Assembly (NCBI GenBank): GCA_016875755.1
Contig: VGOX01000011.1
Location: forward strand, 1 to 17,364
Source of the DNA: Chloroflexota bacterium
GTDB lineage: Bacteria; Chloroflexota; Anaerolineae; Anaerolineales; Villigracilaceae
Length of the DNA: 17,364 nucleotides
Direction: 5' to 3'
Shown here: positions 1 through 7,648 of the stretch, one piece after another
Layout of the letters: each line of letters starts with the position of its first letter
Position numbering within the stretch: position 1 is the stretch's first letter
The notes under the pieces: model-generated
What the model was told of the DNA's origin: nothing
Seen by the model: only the letters and a program-made list of their open reading frames with translations
The model's database searches: none
Translations under genes and position numbers: made by a program

Positions 1-92
1 CGCGACAACGCCCTTGCCTTCCGCTAATGGTTGGTGCAATCAACCTCCATAAGGGTCTTTCACCCTCTAGTCAACGCCCATGCTGGGCGCAC
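1..92 (-). mobile_element. Group II intron, 5' end (class IIC-like), cut by the window edge
   Basis: Read on the minus strand, the sequence starting at 92 begins GTGCGCCCAGCATGGGCG. It continues with AGGGTGAAAGACCC and later GCAAGGGCG. This order matches, as I recall it, the start of domain I of bacterial group IIC introns such as the Oceanobacillus iheyensis one: GUGYG boundary, GCCCRGCAUGGG helix, AGGGUGARAGUCCC helix, GCAAGGGUG. The intron boundary directly follows a hairpin plus T-rich tract, the insertion preference known for class C introns. The rest of the ribozyme and any reverse transcriptase would lie left of the window. Identity rests on recalled consensus, not on a covariance-model search. 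Confidence 0.82.
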
Positions 93-126
93 AATAAAAA
101 TGGAACGCCCGCACGGGCGTTCCATT
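93..126 (-). terminator. Intrinsic terminator of the 80-aa gene; intron target site
   Basis: A 12-bp perfect stem (99-110 pairs with 115-126) encloses a GCAC/GTGC loop. On the minus strand it is followed by TTTATT, so it is a canonical rho-independent terminator for the gene ending at 147. The group II intron starts at the next base (92), so the element lies just outside the transcription unit and leaves the coding sequence intact. Confidence 0.88.
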
Positions 127-146
127 CATCATTCATCCTTCCGCCT

Positions 147-389
147 TCATCCTTTTAAAGGCGGCGCATCCTTATCGTACACAAAGACCTGCACATCCAT
201 CTCGTCGTTGTTCAACATATCCATCGCAGGCTGAAAGGTCGCGTCCTTGATCTTCTGCATGTCGCCCGCGGGCGCATACACCGAAATCCGCGCTTCCTCA
301 CCTGACATCTTGGCGACTTTGATCTCCGCGCTGGCGCATGCGGCTTTGATGATATCGGTCATCTTTTGAATGGCATCGTCAATGGACAT
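147..389 (-). CDS. Small conserved-looking protein of unknown function, 80 aa
   Basis: The start at 389 is preceded by a strong GGAGGAG ribosome-binding site four bases upstream. A longer frame starting at 431 would run through the TATAAT promoter box and is rejected. The product is a soluble, acidic protein with no signal peptide or membrane segment. An N-terminal helical stretch (MSIDDAIQKMTDIIKAAC) is followed by alternating hydrophobic strands around KVAKMSGEEARISVYAP and DVQVFVYDKD, suggesting a small alpha/beta fold. I do not recognise the family. It lies downstream of mutS2 on the same strand, but it has its own promoter and ends at a clear terminator, so it is probably monocistronic. 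No function is assigned. Confidence 0.75.
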   Translation of the reverse strand: MSIDDAIQKMTDIIKAACASAEIKVAKMSGEEARISVYAPAGDMQKIKDATFQPAMDMLNNDEMDVQVFVYDKDAPPLKG

Positions 390-411
390 GGCGCTCCTCC
401 GATTTCTAAAA

Positions 412-417
412 ATTATA
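412..417 (-). promoter_or_regulatory. -10 box of the 80-aa gene
   Basis: A perfect TATAAT, within GGTATATAAT, lies 22 bases before the ATG at 389 and upstream of the GGAGGAG site. No good -35 match is seen at 16-18 bp spacing, so this may be an extended -10 type promoter. Confidence 0.55.
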
Positions 418-472
418 TACCAACCAAACACACAGGCAGCCTACGAAAAAGTTAAGGCAGTCGCCAAAGGTA

Positions 473-2920
473 CTACCCTGCGTTCAACCTCGCCACGGTC
501 ACGCCTTCGCCGCCTTCGGTACTCGCCCCTTCCTCGAACGCCTTCACATACGCATGACCCTTCAACGCCTCGCGCACTGCCTGACGCAGCCGCCCCGTCC
601 CCTTGCCGTGGATGATGCGCACGAACGGCAGCCCCGCCAGATATGCCTGCTCGAGATAGCGCTCCATTTTATCCAACGCATCTTCAGACATGAGTCCGCG
701 CAAATCCACTTCCATGCCGGGGGATGTAGACGATGGACCGCGGACGGTGGACGATGGCGCAGCCTTCTGCCTTCCGCCATCTGTTTCCAGCCTTCTGCCT
801 TCTGCCTTCTGCACATTGGATTCTCCGCCACGCTTCACCAAGTCCGACATCTTCGCCCGCACGCGGATCGTCCCGATCTGAACCTCCGCATCCGACTCAC
901 CCAAAGCTGTTACGACCCCCTCGGCATTCAACGTGCTGACAGTGACCCGCTCTCCGAGCGACCATTGACGATTGACGATTGACGATGGTCCATCGTCTGT
1001 GGTCCGTCGTCGCTCCACGGGCGCATCCACCTTCTCTTCCATCTTTTCCATCTTCGCTTCGATGGCTTTGATGGCGGTCAGCGGCTGGCTGGCTTTCTTG
1101 AGCTGGGATTTCAATGAATCGATATTGCGTTTCAAGACCGCCACTTCCAACTCACCTTCGGCGCGGGCTTTGGCGATTGTGTCACGGCGTTCGTCTTCTA
1201 TTTTTTCGAGGCGACCTTCCAACTCGCGGGTTTGCGCTTCGAGTTTGGCGCGGGCTTTTTCCAATTTCTCACGTTCGCGCGAGGTGCGGTTGCGTTCCTT
1301 GCGGATGTCGTCCAATAATTTATCAGCACGCAAATCGAGCGGGTTGATCTCTGCGCGCGCAGATTCGATGATCGGTTGCGGAAGTCCCAACTTTTGGGCA
1401 ATTGCCAAGGCGTTGGATCTGCCCGGGAGACCGATGGTCAACTTGTAGGTAGGGCGAAGCGTTTTTATGTCAAATTCAAGCGAGGCATTGACCACACCTT
1501 CCGTCGAGTGTGCGAAGGTTTTCAATTCAGGGTAGTGCGTGGCGACGAGAGTCACCGCGCCTGTTTCGAGCAGGTGCGTCAGAATCGCGCGCGCAATGGC
1601 TGCGCCTTCCTGCGGGTCGGTGCCGGAGCCGAGTTCATCGAAGATGACCAGCGAGCGGTGATCCATCACTTTTAGGATGCGGATGATGTTGGTGATGTGA
1701 CCACTGAAGGTGGAAAGCGATTGCTCGATGGATTGCTCATCTCCGATGTCGGCATAGACGGATTTGAAGAAGGGCAGTTCCGAGCCGCTTTGCGCGGAGA
1801 TGTGAAGTCCGCTTTGTGCCATGACCACGAGCAAGCCGACGGTTTTAAGTGAGACGGTTTTGCCGCCCGTGTTGGGACCTGTGATCACAATGGCGCGTGT
1901 GCCTTCGCGCGGGTCCACGTCAATGGGGACAACGGTTTCGGGGTCGAGCAAGGGGTGGCGGGCTTGGATTAACTTGATTGACGATTGCTGTTCTGCCTTC
2001 TGCTTTCCGCCTTCTGCTCTTTGTTTTCCACTTTCTGCATTGTGCAGGAATGGTTCACTTGCGTGCAACTCTTCTGCGTATTTCGCTTTTGCAAATGCTA
2101 GGTCGAGCACGGCGAGATTCTCCACGCCGTATTTGATCTCAACGGCATGCGCTCCGACAATCGACGAAACTTCCGCGAGAATGCGGCGTTCTTCGTCACG
2201 TTCTGCGAGTTGCAGTTCTCGGATCGTGTTATTGGCTTCGACGATGGGCAGCGGTTCAATGAATAGGGTCGCGCCGCTGGCAGAGGAGTCATGGACGATG
2301 GCTTTGATCTTGCCCTTGAATTCGGCGCGCAATGGAATCACATAGCGACCATCGCGCTGGGTGATGATCGAATCTTGCAGCATGGGCACGGTTTTTGAAT
2401 CGGTGACATATTTCTGCAAACGGCTCATCAAACGGTCGTGGGCAATGCGCAGGTTGCGGCGGATGTCTGCCAATTTGACGGAGGCTGAATCCAGCACTTC
2501 GCCGCGCTCCGAGAGCACGCGGGTGATAGCATCCACGATGCCGTGCGAGTCGGGCAGTCCTTCCACGATCAACGCGAGGCGCGGAAATTCACCTTCTTTT
2601 TTATCAAAGGTCTTTTTCAACTCACGACAGGCGATGAGTGTGGATTTGATATCCAGTAAAGCGTGCGGGTCGAGGACGCCGCTGCGGGCGGCAAGGTCTG
2701 CCGCAGGGCGAATATCATGCGACGCGCCAATGGTCACATCCTGAATCGAAAGCAACTTCCGCGCTTCGGTGGTTTCGGCAATACGGGAGATGGCGAGGTC
2801 GAAAGAATCGGTCGGTTCAAGCGAGCGGGCGAGCGCCATCGAAGCGGAAAAATCGCAGAAGCCCGCGAGCCGTTCGAGGATCTTGGGGTATTCGAGTACG
2901 TTGAGAGTCTTGCTGTCCAT
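473..2920 (-). CDS. mutS2: Endonuclease MutS2 / ribosome-rescue ATPase, with repeat-derived linkers
   Basis: MutS2 proteins are homodimeric ABC-type ATPases with a C-terminal Smr nuclease domain. They are linked to suppression of homologous recombination and, in Bacillus, to splitting collided ribosomes. Order seen in the 815 residues: N-terminal core and clamp (about 1-290), Walker A GPNTGGKT (348-355), LSTFSGH switch, Walker B FDELGSGTDP, a charged coiled coil rich in K, E and R (about 515-625), a KOW-like beta segment, and an Smr domain (736-815) with DLRG (739-742) and HGKGTG (771-776). No mismatch-recognition domain is present, as expected for MutS2. Three low-complexity insertions encoded by heptamer repeats (residues about 292-310, 636-654 and 704-731) all fall between domains. 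They make the protein slightly longer than the usual 780-790. A TATAAT ends eight bases before the ATG and there is no Shine-Dalgarno, suggesting a leaderless transcript. Confidence 0.97.
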   Translation of the reverse strand: MDSKTLNVLEYPKILERLAGFCDFSASMALARSLEPTDSFDLAISRIAETTEARKLLSIQDVTIGASHDIRPAADLAARSGVLDPHALLDIKSTLIACRELKKTFDKKEGEFPRLALIVEGLPDSHGIVDAITRVLSERGEVLDSASVKLADIRRNLRIAHDRLMSRLQKYVTDSKTVPMLQDSIITQRDGRYVIPLRAEFKGKIKAIVHDSSASGATLFIEPLPIVEANNTIRELQLAERDEERRILAEVSSIVGAHAVEIKYGVENLAVLDLAFAKAKYAEELHASEPFLHNAESGKQRAEGGKQKAEQQSSIKLIQARHPLLDPETVVPIDVDPREGTRAIVITGPNTGGKTVSLKTVGLLVVMAQSGLHISAQSGSELPFFKSVYADIGDEQSIEQSLSTFSGHITNIIRILKVMDHRSLVIFDELGSGTDPQEGAAIARAILTHLLETGAVTLVATHYPELKTFAHSTEGVVNASLEFDIKTLRPTYKLTIGLPGRSNALAIAQKLGLPQPIIESARAEINPLDLRADKLLDDIRKERNRTSREREKLEKARAKLEAQTRELEGRLEKIEDERRDTIAKARAEGELEVAVLKRNIDSLKSQLKKASQPLTAIKAIEAKMEKMEEKVDAPVERRRTTDDGPSSIVNRQWSLGERVTVSTLNAEGVVTALGESDAEVQIGTIRVRAKMSDLVKRGGESNVQKAEGRRLETDGGRQKAAPSSTVRGPSSTSPGMEVDLRGLMSEDALDKMERYLEQAYLAGLPFVRIIHGKGTGRLRQAVREALKGHAYVKAFEEGASTEGGEGVTVARLNAG
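729..756. repeat. Heptamer array type A inside mutS2 (KOW-Smr linker)
   Basis: Four consecutive 7-mers: GACGATG, GACCGCG, GACGGTG, GACGATG. They belong to the same family as the arrays at 960, 2947, 7649, 10191, 10735 and 11194. Here they encode part of the linker upstream of the Smr domain. Confidence 0.85.
763..811. repeat. Heptamer array type B inside mutS2 (KOW-Smr linker)
   Basis: Seven consecutive 7-mers derived from CCTTCTG; four are exact and three are variants (CCTTCCG, CCATCTG, TTTCCAG). Because 7 is not a multiple of 3, the encoded peptide has a seven-residue period (QKAEG-like, rich in Q, K, A, E, G). It lies directly beside a type A array. Confidence 0.87.
960..1015. repeat. Heptamer array type A inside mutS2 (coiled coil-KOW linker)
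   Basis: Eight consecutive 7-mers without a gap: GACCATT, GACGATT twice, GACGATG, then GTCCATC, GTCTGTG, GTCCGTC, GTCGCTC. The strand sense flips in the middle, creating the 17-bp palindrome GACGATGGTCCATCGTC at 981-997. Translated on the minus strand it gives the linker containing TTDDGPSSIVN. Confidence 0.9.
1991..2046. repeat. Heptamer array type B inside mutS2 (before the ATPase domain)
   Basis: Eight 7-mers derived from TTCTGCC, including TTCCGCC, TTCTGCT, TTCCACT and TTCTGCA. They encode residues about 292-310 (KQRAEGGKQKAEQQ), a hydrophilic stretch placed just before the conserved LIQARHPLLDP segment that opens the ATPase domain. Confidence 0.87.
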
Positions 2921-2928
2921 AATGGGGG

Positions 2929-2934
2929 ATTATA
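2929..2934 (-). promoter_or_regulatory. -10 box of mutS2, probable leaderless start
   Basis: TATAAT on the minus strand ends eight bases before the mutS2 ATG (2920). Transcription would begin at or within a base or two of the ATG. No Shine-Dalgarno sequence is present. Confidence 0.6.
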
Positions 2935-2946
2935 CTTCGGAGAACG

Positions 2947-2963
2947 GACGATGGACCATCGTC
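2947..2963. repeat. 17-bp palindrome of heptamer type A between mutS2 and the SDR gene
   Basis: GACGATGGACCATCGTC, an 8-bp inverted repeat around a single central base. It is identical to 7656-7672 and to the reverse complement of 981-997. It lies in the 59-bp divergent intergenic region just upstream of the SDR ribosome-binding site, close to both promoters. Confidence 0.85.
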
Positions 2964-2979
2964 ATACAAAGGAGATACC

Positions 2980-3753
2980 ATGAGGCTACAAAACAAAATC
3001 GCCATTATCACAGGCGCGACATCGGGGATTGGGAAAGCCACGGCGCTTCGTTTCGCGGACGAGGGAGCGGACTTGGTCGTCACGGGCAGACGCTCCACGC
3101 TGGGAAAAACTGTCGAAGCAGAATGCAGGGATAAGGGAGTCCGATGCGTTTTTGTAGAGGCAGATCACTCGAAAGCAGAAGATTGTCAGAGAGTGGTGGA
3201 TGTCGCACTTAAGGAATTCGGTTGTATTGATATTTTGTTTAACAACGCAGGCATCGTCACAAAAGGGACTGCCGAAACGACCAGTGAAGAAACCTGGCAG
3301 GCGACGATTAACATCAACGTAACGGCGGTGTGGCGGATGAGCAAACTGGTCATCCCGCATATGAAACAACAGGGACGCGGCGCAATTGTCAATAACGGTT
3401 CAGATTGGTCGGTGGTGGCTGGCAAGGATGCCTTCCCGTATGTGATGAGCAAGGGCGCAGTCGGCATGATGACGAAGGCAATGGCGCTCGATTATGCGCG
3501 TGATGGCATTCGTGTGAATGCGGTTTGCCCGGGCGATACGTTTGTGGACAGGTGGATGGAGAAAGGATATTTTGAAGGCTCCGACCCGGTCACGTTGGAA
3601 GAAGCCATGAAGGAATCCAGTGACTATATTCCGATGGGGCGCTTCGGCAAGCCCGAAGAAATTGCCAATGCGGTGATCTTTCTCGCTTCGGATGAAGCAT
3701 CGTTCATCACAGGTCATTTGCTGTTGGTGGATGGGGGCAATACGGCGCAGTGA
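2980..3753 (+). CDS. Short-chain dehydrogenase/reductase (SDR), 257 aa
   Basis: A classical SDR oxidoreductase using NAD(P)H. Visible motifs: cofactor loop TGATSGIG (11-18), NNAG (88-91), a catalytic set with S141, Y154 and K158 (YVMSK), and the C-terminal FITGHLLLVDGG typical of the family. The arginines after the second strand (TGRRS, 36-39) hint at NADP preference; this is inference. The length is standard. The start follows AAGGAG at 2968-2973 with good spacing. It lies 31 bases before the sulfatase and may be co-transcribed with it. The substrate cannot be deduced; FabG-like, glucose dehydrogenase-like and other alcohol-dehydrogenase roles are all possible. Confidence 0.95.
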   Translation: MRLQNKIAIITGATSGIGKATALRFADEGADLVVTGRRSTLGKTVEAECRDKGVRCVFVEADHSKAEDCQRVVDVALKEFGCIDILFNNAGIVTKGTAETTSEETWQATININVTAVWRMSKLVIPHMKQQGRGAIVNNGSDWSVVAGKDAFPYVMSKGAVGMMTKAMALDYARDGIRVNAVCPGDTFVDRWMEKGYFEGSDPVTLEEAMKESSDYIPMGRFGKPEEIANAVIFLASDEASFITGHLLLVDGGNTAQ

Positions 3754-3784
3754 TATACTGCCTGAAAATTTTCAAGGAGATTTA

Positions 3785-5320
3785 ATGCAAAAGAAAATCA
3801 TCGGCGCCATTCTTGCGCTTGTCCTCATTGCGGCGGGATTTTACATTGTGGAAAACACCCGCCTATTCAAAGACTCGCCAAATGTCATCATCATCCTCAC
3901 CGATGATCTTGATTACTCGCTGATGCCTTACATGGAAAAGACCAACGAACTGATCGGCGAACAGGGTGCAACGCTCACGAATTTTTTCGTCACCACACCT
4001 GCCTGCTGCCCATCGCGCACATCCATTATCCGCGGACAATATTCGCACAACACCGATATTCTTGAAAATGCCCCCGGCTTCCCGCGTTTCTTCAAACTAA
4101 AGCAGGAGGAAAACGCGCTGCCCGTCTGGCTGAACGAGGCAGGTTATCAAACCGCATTATTCGGCAAGTACATGAACAACTACCCCATCAACGCGGGTAT
4201 GGAATATGTCCCGCCCGGGTGGACGGATTGGGGTGCATTTGTCACCACCGAAGTCACCATCAACTATTACTACAACTACACAATGAACGAAAATGGAACG
4301 CTGGTGAAATACGGCGACACGCCCGAAGACTACAGCACCGATGTCATTCGGGATAAATCCCTGAAGTTCATCAACGAACGCGCACAGGATGAACAACCCT
4401 TCTTCCTTTTCATCTCTGTGTATGCGCCTCACGGCCCGTCGACGGCTGCTCCGCGCCATGAAACCTTGTTCAACGACCTGTCATATCCTAAAGGCCCTTC
4501 GTTCAATGAAGAAGACCTAAGCGACAAACCCGAACTCATCCGTGCCTTAAGCGAAACCGGTGAAGAATTCGATGAAGGGGACGCGAACTATCTATTTCAG
4601 GCACGCGCGCGTTCGCTGCAAGCAGCCGACGAATTGGTGGAAGACGTCATCCTTGCCCTTGAAAAGAACGGGCAACTGGAAAACACCTACATCATCTTCA
4701 CCTCAGATAACGGATTCCATCTGGGCGAGCATCGTATGCCCTCCGGAAAAGGCACGCCCTACGAGGAAGACATCCGCGTACCCTTCTTCATCCGCGGACC
4801 AGGCATCGAACCGGACACCACCATCAGCCAGCTCTCCGCCAATATAGACATCGCCCCCACCATCGCAGATATTGTGAGCGTTCAGGTTCCCGATTTCGTG
4901 GACGGGCGTTCCTTTCTTCCCTTCCTGCTTGGCAGGGATGCAGAATGGCGTCAGGCATTGCTGATCGAGTTTGGGCAGATCCTCGAATACACATCCTCAG
5001 ACTCACAATCCCTCGCCGTCAAACCCGACCCCAGCCTGGCGACATTTGTCGACCCCGAAACAGACAACCTGCTCTCCGGCATCGGCGGCGGAAGTTTTCG
5101 CGGCATTCGCACCGACACCTTTATCTTTGTCAAATACGAGAACGGTGAATTCGAATATTACGACCTGCTCACCGACCCGTATCAGTTGGAAAACACTGCC
5201 AACCAACTTGACCCCGAAACCCTAAACCAACTGCAGGAATGGCTCGACCAACTAAAACGCTGCAGCGGACAGGACTGCCGAAAATTTGAACAGTCGCCTC
5301 CACAGGGAATTTTAGATTAA
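3785..5320 (+). CDS. Membrane-anchored or secreted sulfatase, N-acetylglucosamine-6-sulfatase-like, 511 aa
   Basis: Formylglycine-dependent type I sulfatase that hydrolyses sulfate esters. I chose the ATG at 3785 because AAGGAG lies just upstream; the frame is open back to 3692 but that part overlaps the SDR gene. Residues about 5-22 form a hydrophobic signal or anchor segment, so the enzyme acts outside the cytoplasm. Metal site DD (40-41), sulfatase signature CCPSR (74-78, with C74 the residue expected to become formylglycine), and SDN (D308, N309) are all present. The CCPSR context followed by RGQYSHN resembles glucosamine-6-sulfatases, suggesting a glycan substrate. No formylglycine-generating enzyme gene is visible in the window, so it must be encoded elsewhere. 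A SulP anion transporter follows 125 bases downstream. Confidence 0.94.
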   Translation: MQKKIIGAILALVLIAAGFYIVENTRLFKDSPNVIIILTDDLDYSLMPYMEKTNELIGEQGATLTNFFVTTPACCPSRTSIIRGQYSHNTDILENAPGFPRFFKLKQEENALPVWLNEAGYQTALFGKYMNNYPINAGMEYVPPGWTDWGAFVTTEVTINYYYNYTMNENGTLVKYGDTPEDYSTDVIRDKSLKFINERAQDEQPFFLFISVYAPHGPSTAAPRHETLFNDLSYPKGPSFNEEDLSDKPELIRALSETGEEFDEGDANYLFQARARSLQAADELVEDVILALEKNGQLENTYIIFTSDNGFHLGEHRMPSGKGTPYEEDIRVPFFIRGPGIEPDTTISQLSANIDIAPTIADIVSVQVPDFVDGRSFLPFLLGRDAEWRQALLIEFGQILEYTSSDSQSLAVKPDPSLATFVDPETDNLLSGIGGGSFRGIRTDTFIFVKYENGEFEYYDLLTDPYQLENTANQLDPETLNQLQEWLDQLKRCSGQDCRKFEQSPPQGILD

Positions 5321-5403
5321 CAATTCAAAATAAAAATCAGTCAACAGGTCAGGCCAGAACCTTACCATACCCTGCGTGTTTTACAGTTAACGAGGAGAGA
5401 ACC

Positions 5404-5445
5404 ATGCAGAACAACCATTCAGCACCCAAGGTAGACCCCCGTTAG
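5404..5445 (+). other. Original start and first 13 codons of the SulP gene, ended by an in-frame TAG
   Basis: An ATG at 5404 sits behind a strong GAGGAGAG site and encodes MQNNHSAPKVDPR. A TAG follows at 5443, then the SulP frame continues in phase at 5446. A single C-to-T change of a CAG (Gln) codon would explain this. Either the gene carries a nonsense mutation, or translation restarts at TTG 5446, or the base is a sequence error. No Shine-Dalgarno precedes the TTG itself. Confidence 0.8.
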
Positions 5446-7611
5446 TTGGTTACAAATATCACAGCGGGGCTGGTCATCGGATTGATCGTGGTGATACTAA
5501 GCGTTTCACTCGCCACCCTCGTGTTTACCGGCGGCATGAGTTCCTTTATTTCACGCGGCATCGGTATCTTCGTTTTCAGCGGATTCATCATGCTGGTGAC
5601 AGCTGCGATCTTCGGATCACTGCCGGGCACCGTCATCGGTCCGCAGGATGGTCCCGCCGCACTATTGGCAGTAACCGCCGGCAGCATCGTTGGTGCGCTG
5701 GCAGGGGTAGCCGCTCCTGAAACCATCTTTTCCACAACCGTAGCAGCAATCATCCTTTCATCCATTGTCACGGGTGTCATCCTCCTGCTTATCGGTCAAT
5801 TCAAATTGGGAAACCTAGTGCGCTATATCCCCTATCCCGTCGTGGGCGGATTTTTAGCCGGCACAGGTTGGCTTTTGACTCGCGGCGCGATCGAAGTAAT
5901 GGCAGGGGATACGCTTTCGCTTCAGACTCTCTCGAACCTGCTTCAACAACCCAATCTTATACTCTGGCTGCCAGGGACGATCTACTCAATTGTCATTCTG
6001 GCTGTTCTAAGAAATGTGAGTCACTATCTCGTTTGGCCTGCGCTGATCTTCGGCGCAGTCACCGTCTTCCATGCGACCCTGCTTTTCACAGGCACATCCA
6101 TTGAAGAGGCACGCGAGATGGGGTTGTTATTGAGTGCCTTTCCCTCAGGCGGTTTATGGCAGCCATTCACGCGTACCAATCTCAATCAGGTGGATTGGCT
6201 CGCACTGACAAACCATGCCAGCACGTTGATCGCCGTACCCCTCGTCAGCTTGATAGCGCTTCTTTTGAATGCAACAGGCCTGGAGTTGGTCGCGAAGCGC
6301 GATGTAGACCTCAATCGCGAACTACGCATGACGGGTCTGGCGAATATCCTCTCTGGCTTTGGCGGTGGACCTGCCGGCTATCACTACCTCGGAGCGACCG
6401 CGCTGGCCATGCGCATGGAAGCGAAATCCCGCGTGGTGAGCATTGTCGCTGCGTTGAGCTGTGTGTTGACATTGTTGATCGGCGGCGGCGTGGTCAGTGT
6501 TTTGCCTGTGGCATTGTTGAGCAGTTTATTGCTGGTGCTTGGGCTTTCCTTTCTCATCGAATGGGTATATGAAGCGTGGTTCAAACTTCCGCGCGCCGAT
6601 TATTTCATTGTCATCATCAGCCTGTTGGTCATCGCTTTTTGGGGCTATCTGGAAGGTTTGGCGGTCGGCATTGTGGTGGCGACGATTTTGTTCGTGGTCA
6701 AATACAGCGGTATCAACAACGTCCGCGACAATTTGAATGGCAAGATCTATCACGCCAAAGTGGAGCGTCCCGCCACACAGCGCGAGATCCTGCACAAATA
6801 CGGTGAAGGCATCCACATCTTCCGCTTACAGGGATATTTATTCTTCGGCACATCCGATAAATTACTGGGGCGTGTCCGTGAAATTCTGGAAGACAAGACC
6901 AACCGCGAGCATTTCATCGTGCTGGATTTCCTCCGCGTTTACGGTTTGGATTCTTCCGCAGTTTCGAGTTTTACGCGCATGTATCAACTGGCAGAACTGC
7001 ATGACGTGTACCTCGTGCTGACGCAGGTCAAGCCGTCCATTCGCCAGCAAATGATCCAGGGCGGATTCAAGCCCGGTCAGCGTGTGCAGATCTTCCCCAC
7101 TCTCGATCATGGCATGGAATGGTGTGAGAATATGCTCCTGCAGCGGCATGAGGCATCCACTCAGTTTATTCAAGTCGGCATCAAGGGACAGCTACGCCGC
7201 ACCTTCGGCAAGCCCGAACTGGTCGAACGCCTGTTGACTTATCTGGAACGCTTGGAAGTGGAGACAAACACTACCCTGTTCCGCCGCGGCGACCCCTCCA
7301 CCACAATGTACTTTGTAGAAGCAGGCCGCTTGAACGTCATTCTCGAAGGTAAAAACGGAGAGATCACCCGCCTGCGAAACATCCGCAGCGGGACGGTAGT
7401 GGGCGAGATCAGCATGTACTTACGAAGTCCGCGCACGGCGCATGTTGTCACCGAGCAACCGTGCGTTCTGTATCAACTGACACTCGAAGCATTGGGTAAA
7501 ATGGAAGCGCAAGACCCCGAAACCGCATCCGCATTGCATGAGTGGGTGGCGCGTTTGCTGGCAGAACGCATGGCAGACAACACCCGCGCCATGCGCGCGC
7601 TGTTGGATTAA
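5446..7611 (+). CDS. SulP-family anion transporter with STAS and cyclic-nucleotide-binding domains
   Basis: SulP/SLC26 transporters carry sulfate, bicarbonate or related anions through a membrane domain of about 14 segments. Here residues about 1-420 (from TTG 5446) are strongly hydrophobic. A STAS domain follows (about 450-545) with the DSS motif at D502-S504, at the place of the anti-sigma-factor-antagonist phosphorylation site. A cyclic-nucleotide-binding fold comes last (about 595-700) with FRRGDPSTTMYFVEAG, VGEIS and RTA, the phosphate-binding cassette pattern. The architecture suggests transport gated by cAMP or cGMP; that is inference. The apparent native start is ATG 5404, cut off by a TAG at codon 14. 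The annotated start is therefore the first in-frame initiation-type codon after that stop, and the gene may be expressed weakly or not at all. Confidence 0.9.
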   Translation: MVTNITAGLVIGLIVVILSVSLATLVFTGGMSSFISRGIGIFVFSGFIMLVTAAIFGSLPGTVIGPQDGPAALLAVTAGSIVGALAGVAAPETIFSTTVAAIILSSIVTGVILLLIGQFKLGNLVRYIPYPVVGGFLAGTGWLLTRGAIEVMAGDTLSLQTLSNLLQQPNLILWLPGTIYSIVILAVLRNVSHYLVWPALIFGAVTVFHATLLFTGTSIEEAREMGLLLSAFPSGGLWQPFTRTNLNQVDWLALTNHASTLIAVPLVSLIALLLNATGLELVAKRDVDLNRELRMTGLANILSGFGGGPAGYHYLGATALAMRMEAKSRVVSIVAALSCVLTLLIGGGVVSVLPVALLSSLLLVLGLSFLIEWVYEAWFKLPRADYFIVIISLLVIAFWGYLEGLAVGIVVATILFVVKYSGINNVRDNLNGKIYHAKVERPATQREILHKYGEGIHIFRLQGYLFFGTSDKLLGRVREILEDKTNREHFIVLDFLRVYGLDSSAVSSFTRMYQLAELHDVYLVLTQVKPSIRQQMIQGGFKPGQRVQIFPTLDHGMEWCENMLLQRHEASTQFIQVGIKGQLRRTFGKPELVERLLTYLERLEVETNTTLFRRGDPSTTMYFVEAGRLNVILEGKNGEITRLRNIRSGTVVGEISMYLRSPRTAHVVTEQPCVLYQLTLEALGKMEAQDPETASALHEWVARLLAERMADNTRAMRALLD

Positions 7612-7648
7612 AGTCAGAAGTGCGCAAAACCTATTGATTGCTTCATTT

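Noticed and set aside
729..1015. Heptamer arrays as a CRISPR array
   Set aside because: Units are 7 bp, contiguous and degenerate, without spacers of uniform length and without cas genes.
1821..2345. Long open frames on the plus strand inside mutS2 (also 554-982, 972-1448, 2361-2744)
   Set aside because: They are antisense to a full-length, motif-complete mutS2, show low-complexity translations (S, C, R rich) and lack ribosome-binding sites.
3692..3784. Upstream extension of the sulfatase frame
   Set aside because: It overlaps the SDR gene, gives a non-hydrophobic leader, and a good ribosome-binding site supports the start at 3785.
5443..5445. In-frame TAG as pyrrolysine or other recoding
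   Set aside because: It lies near the N-terminus in a non-catalytic position. A simple C-to-T change is the simpler explanation, and no recoding machinery is visible.
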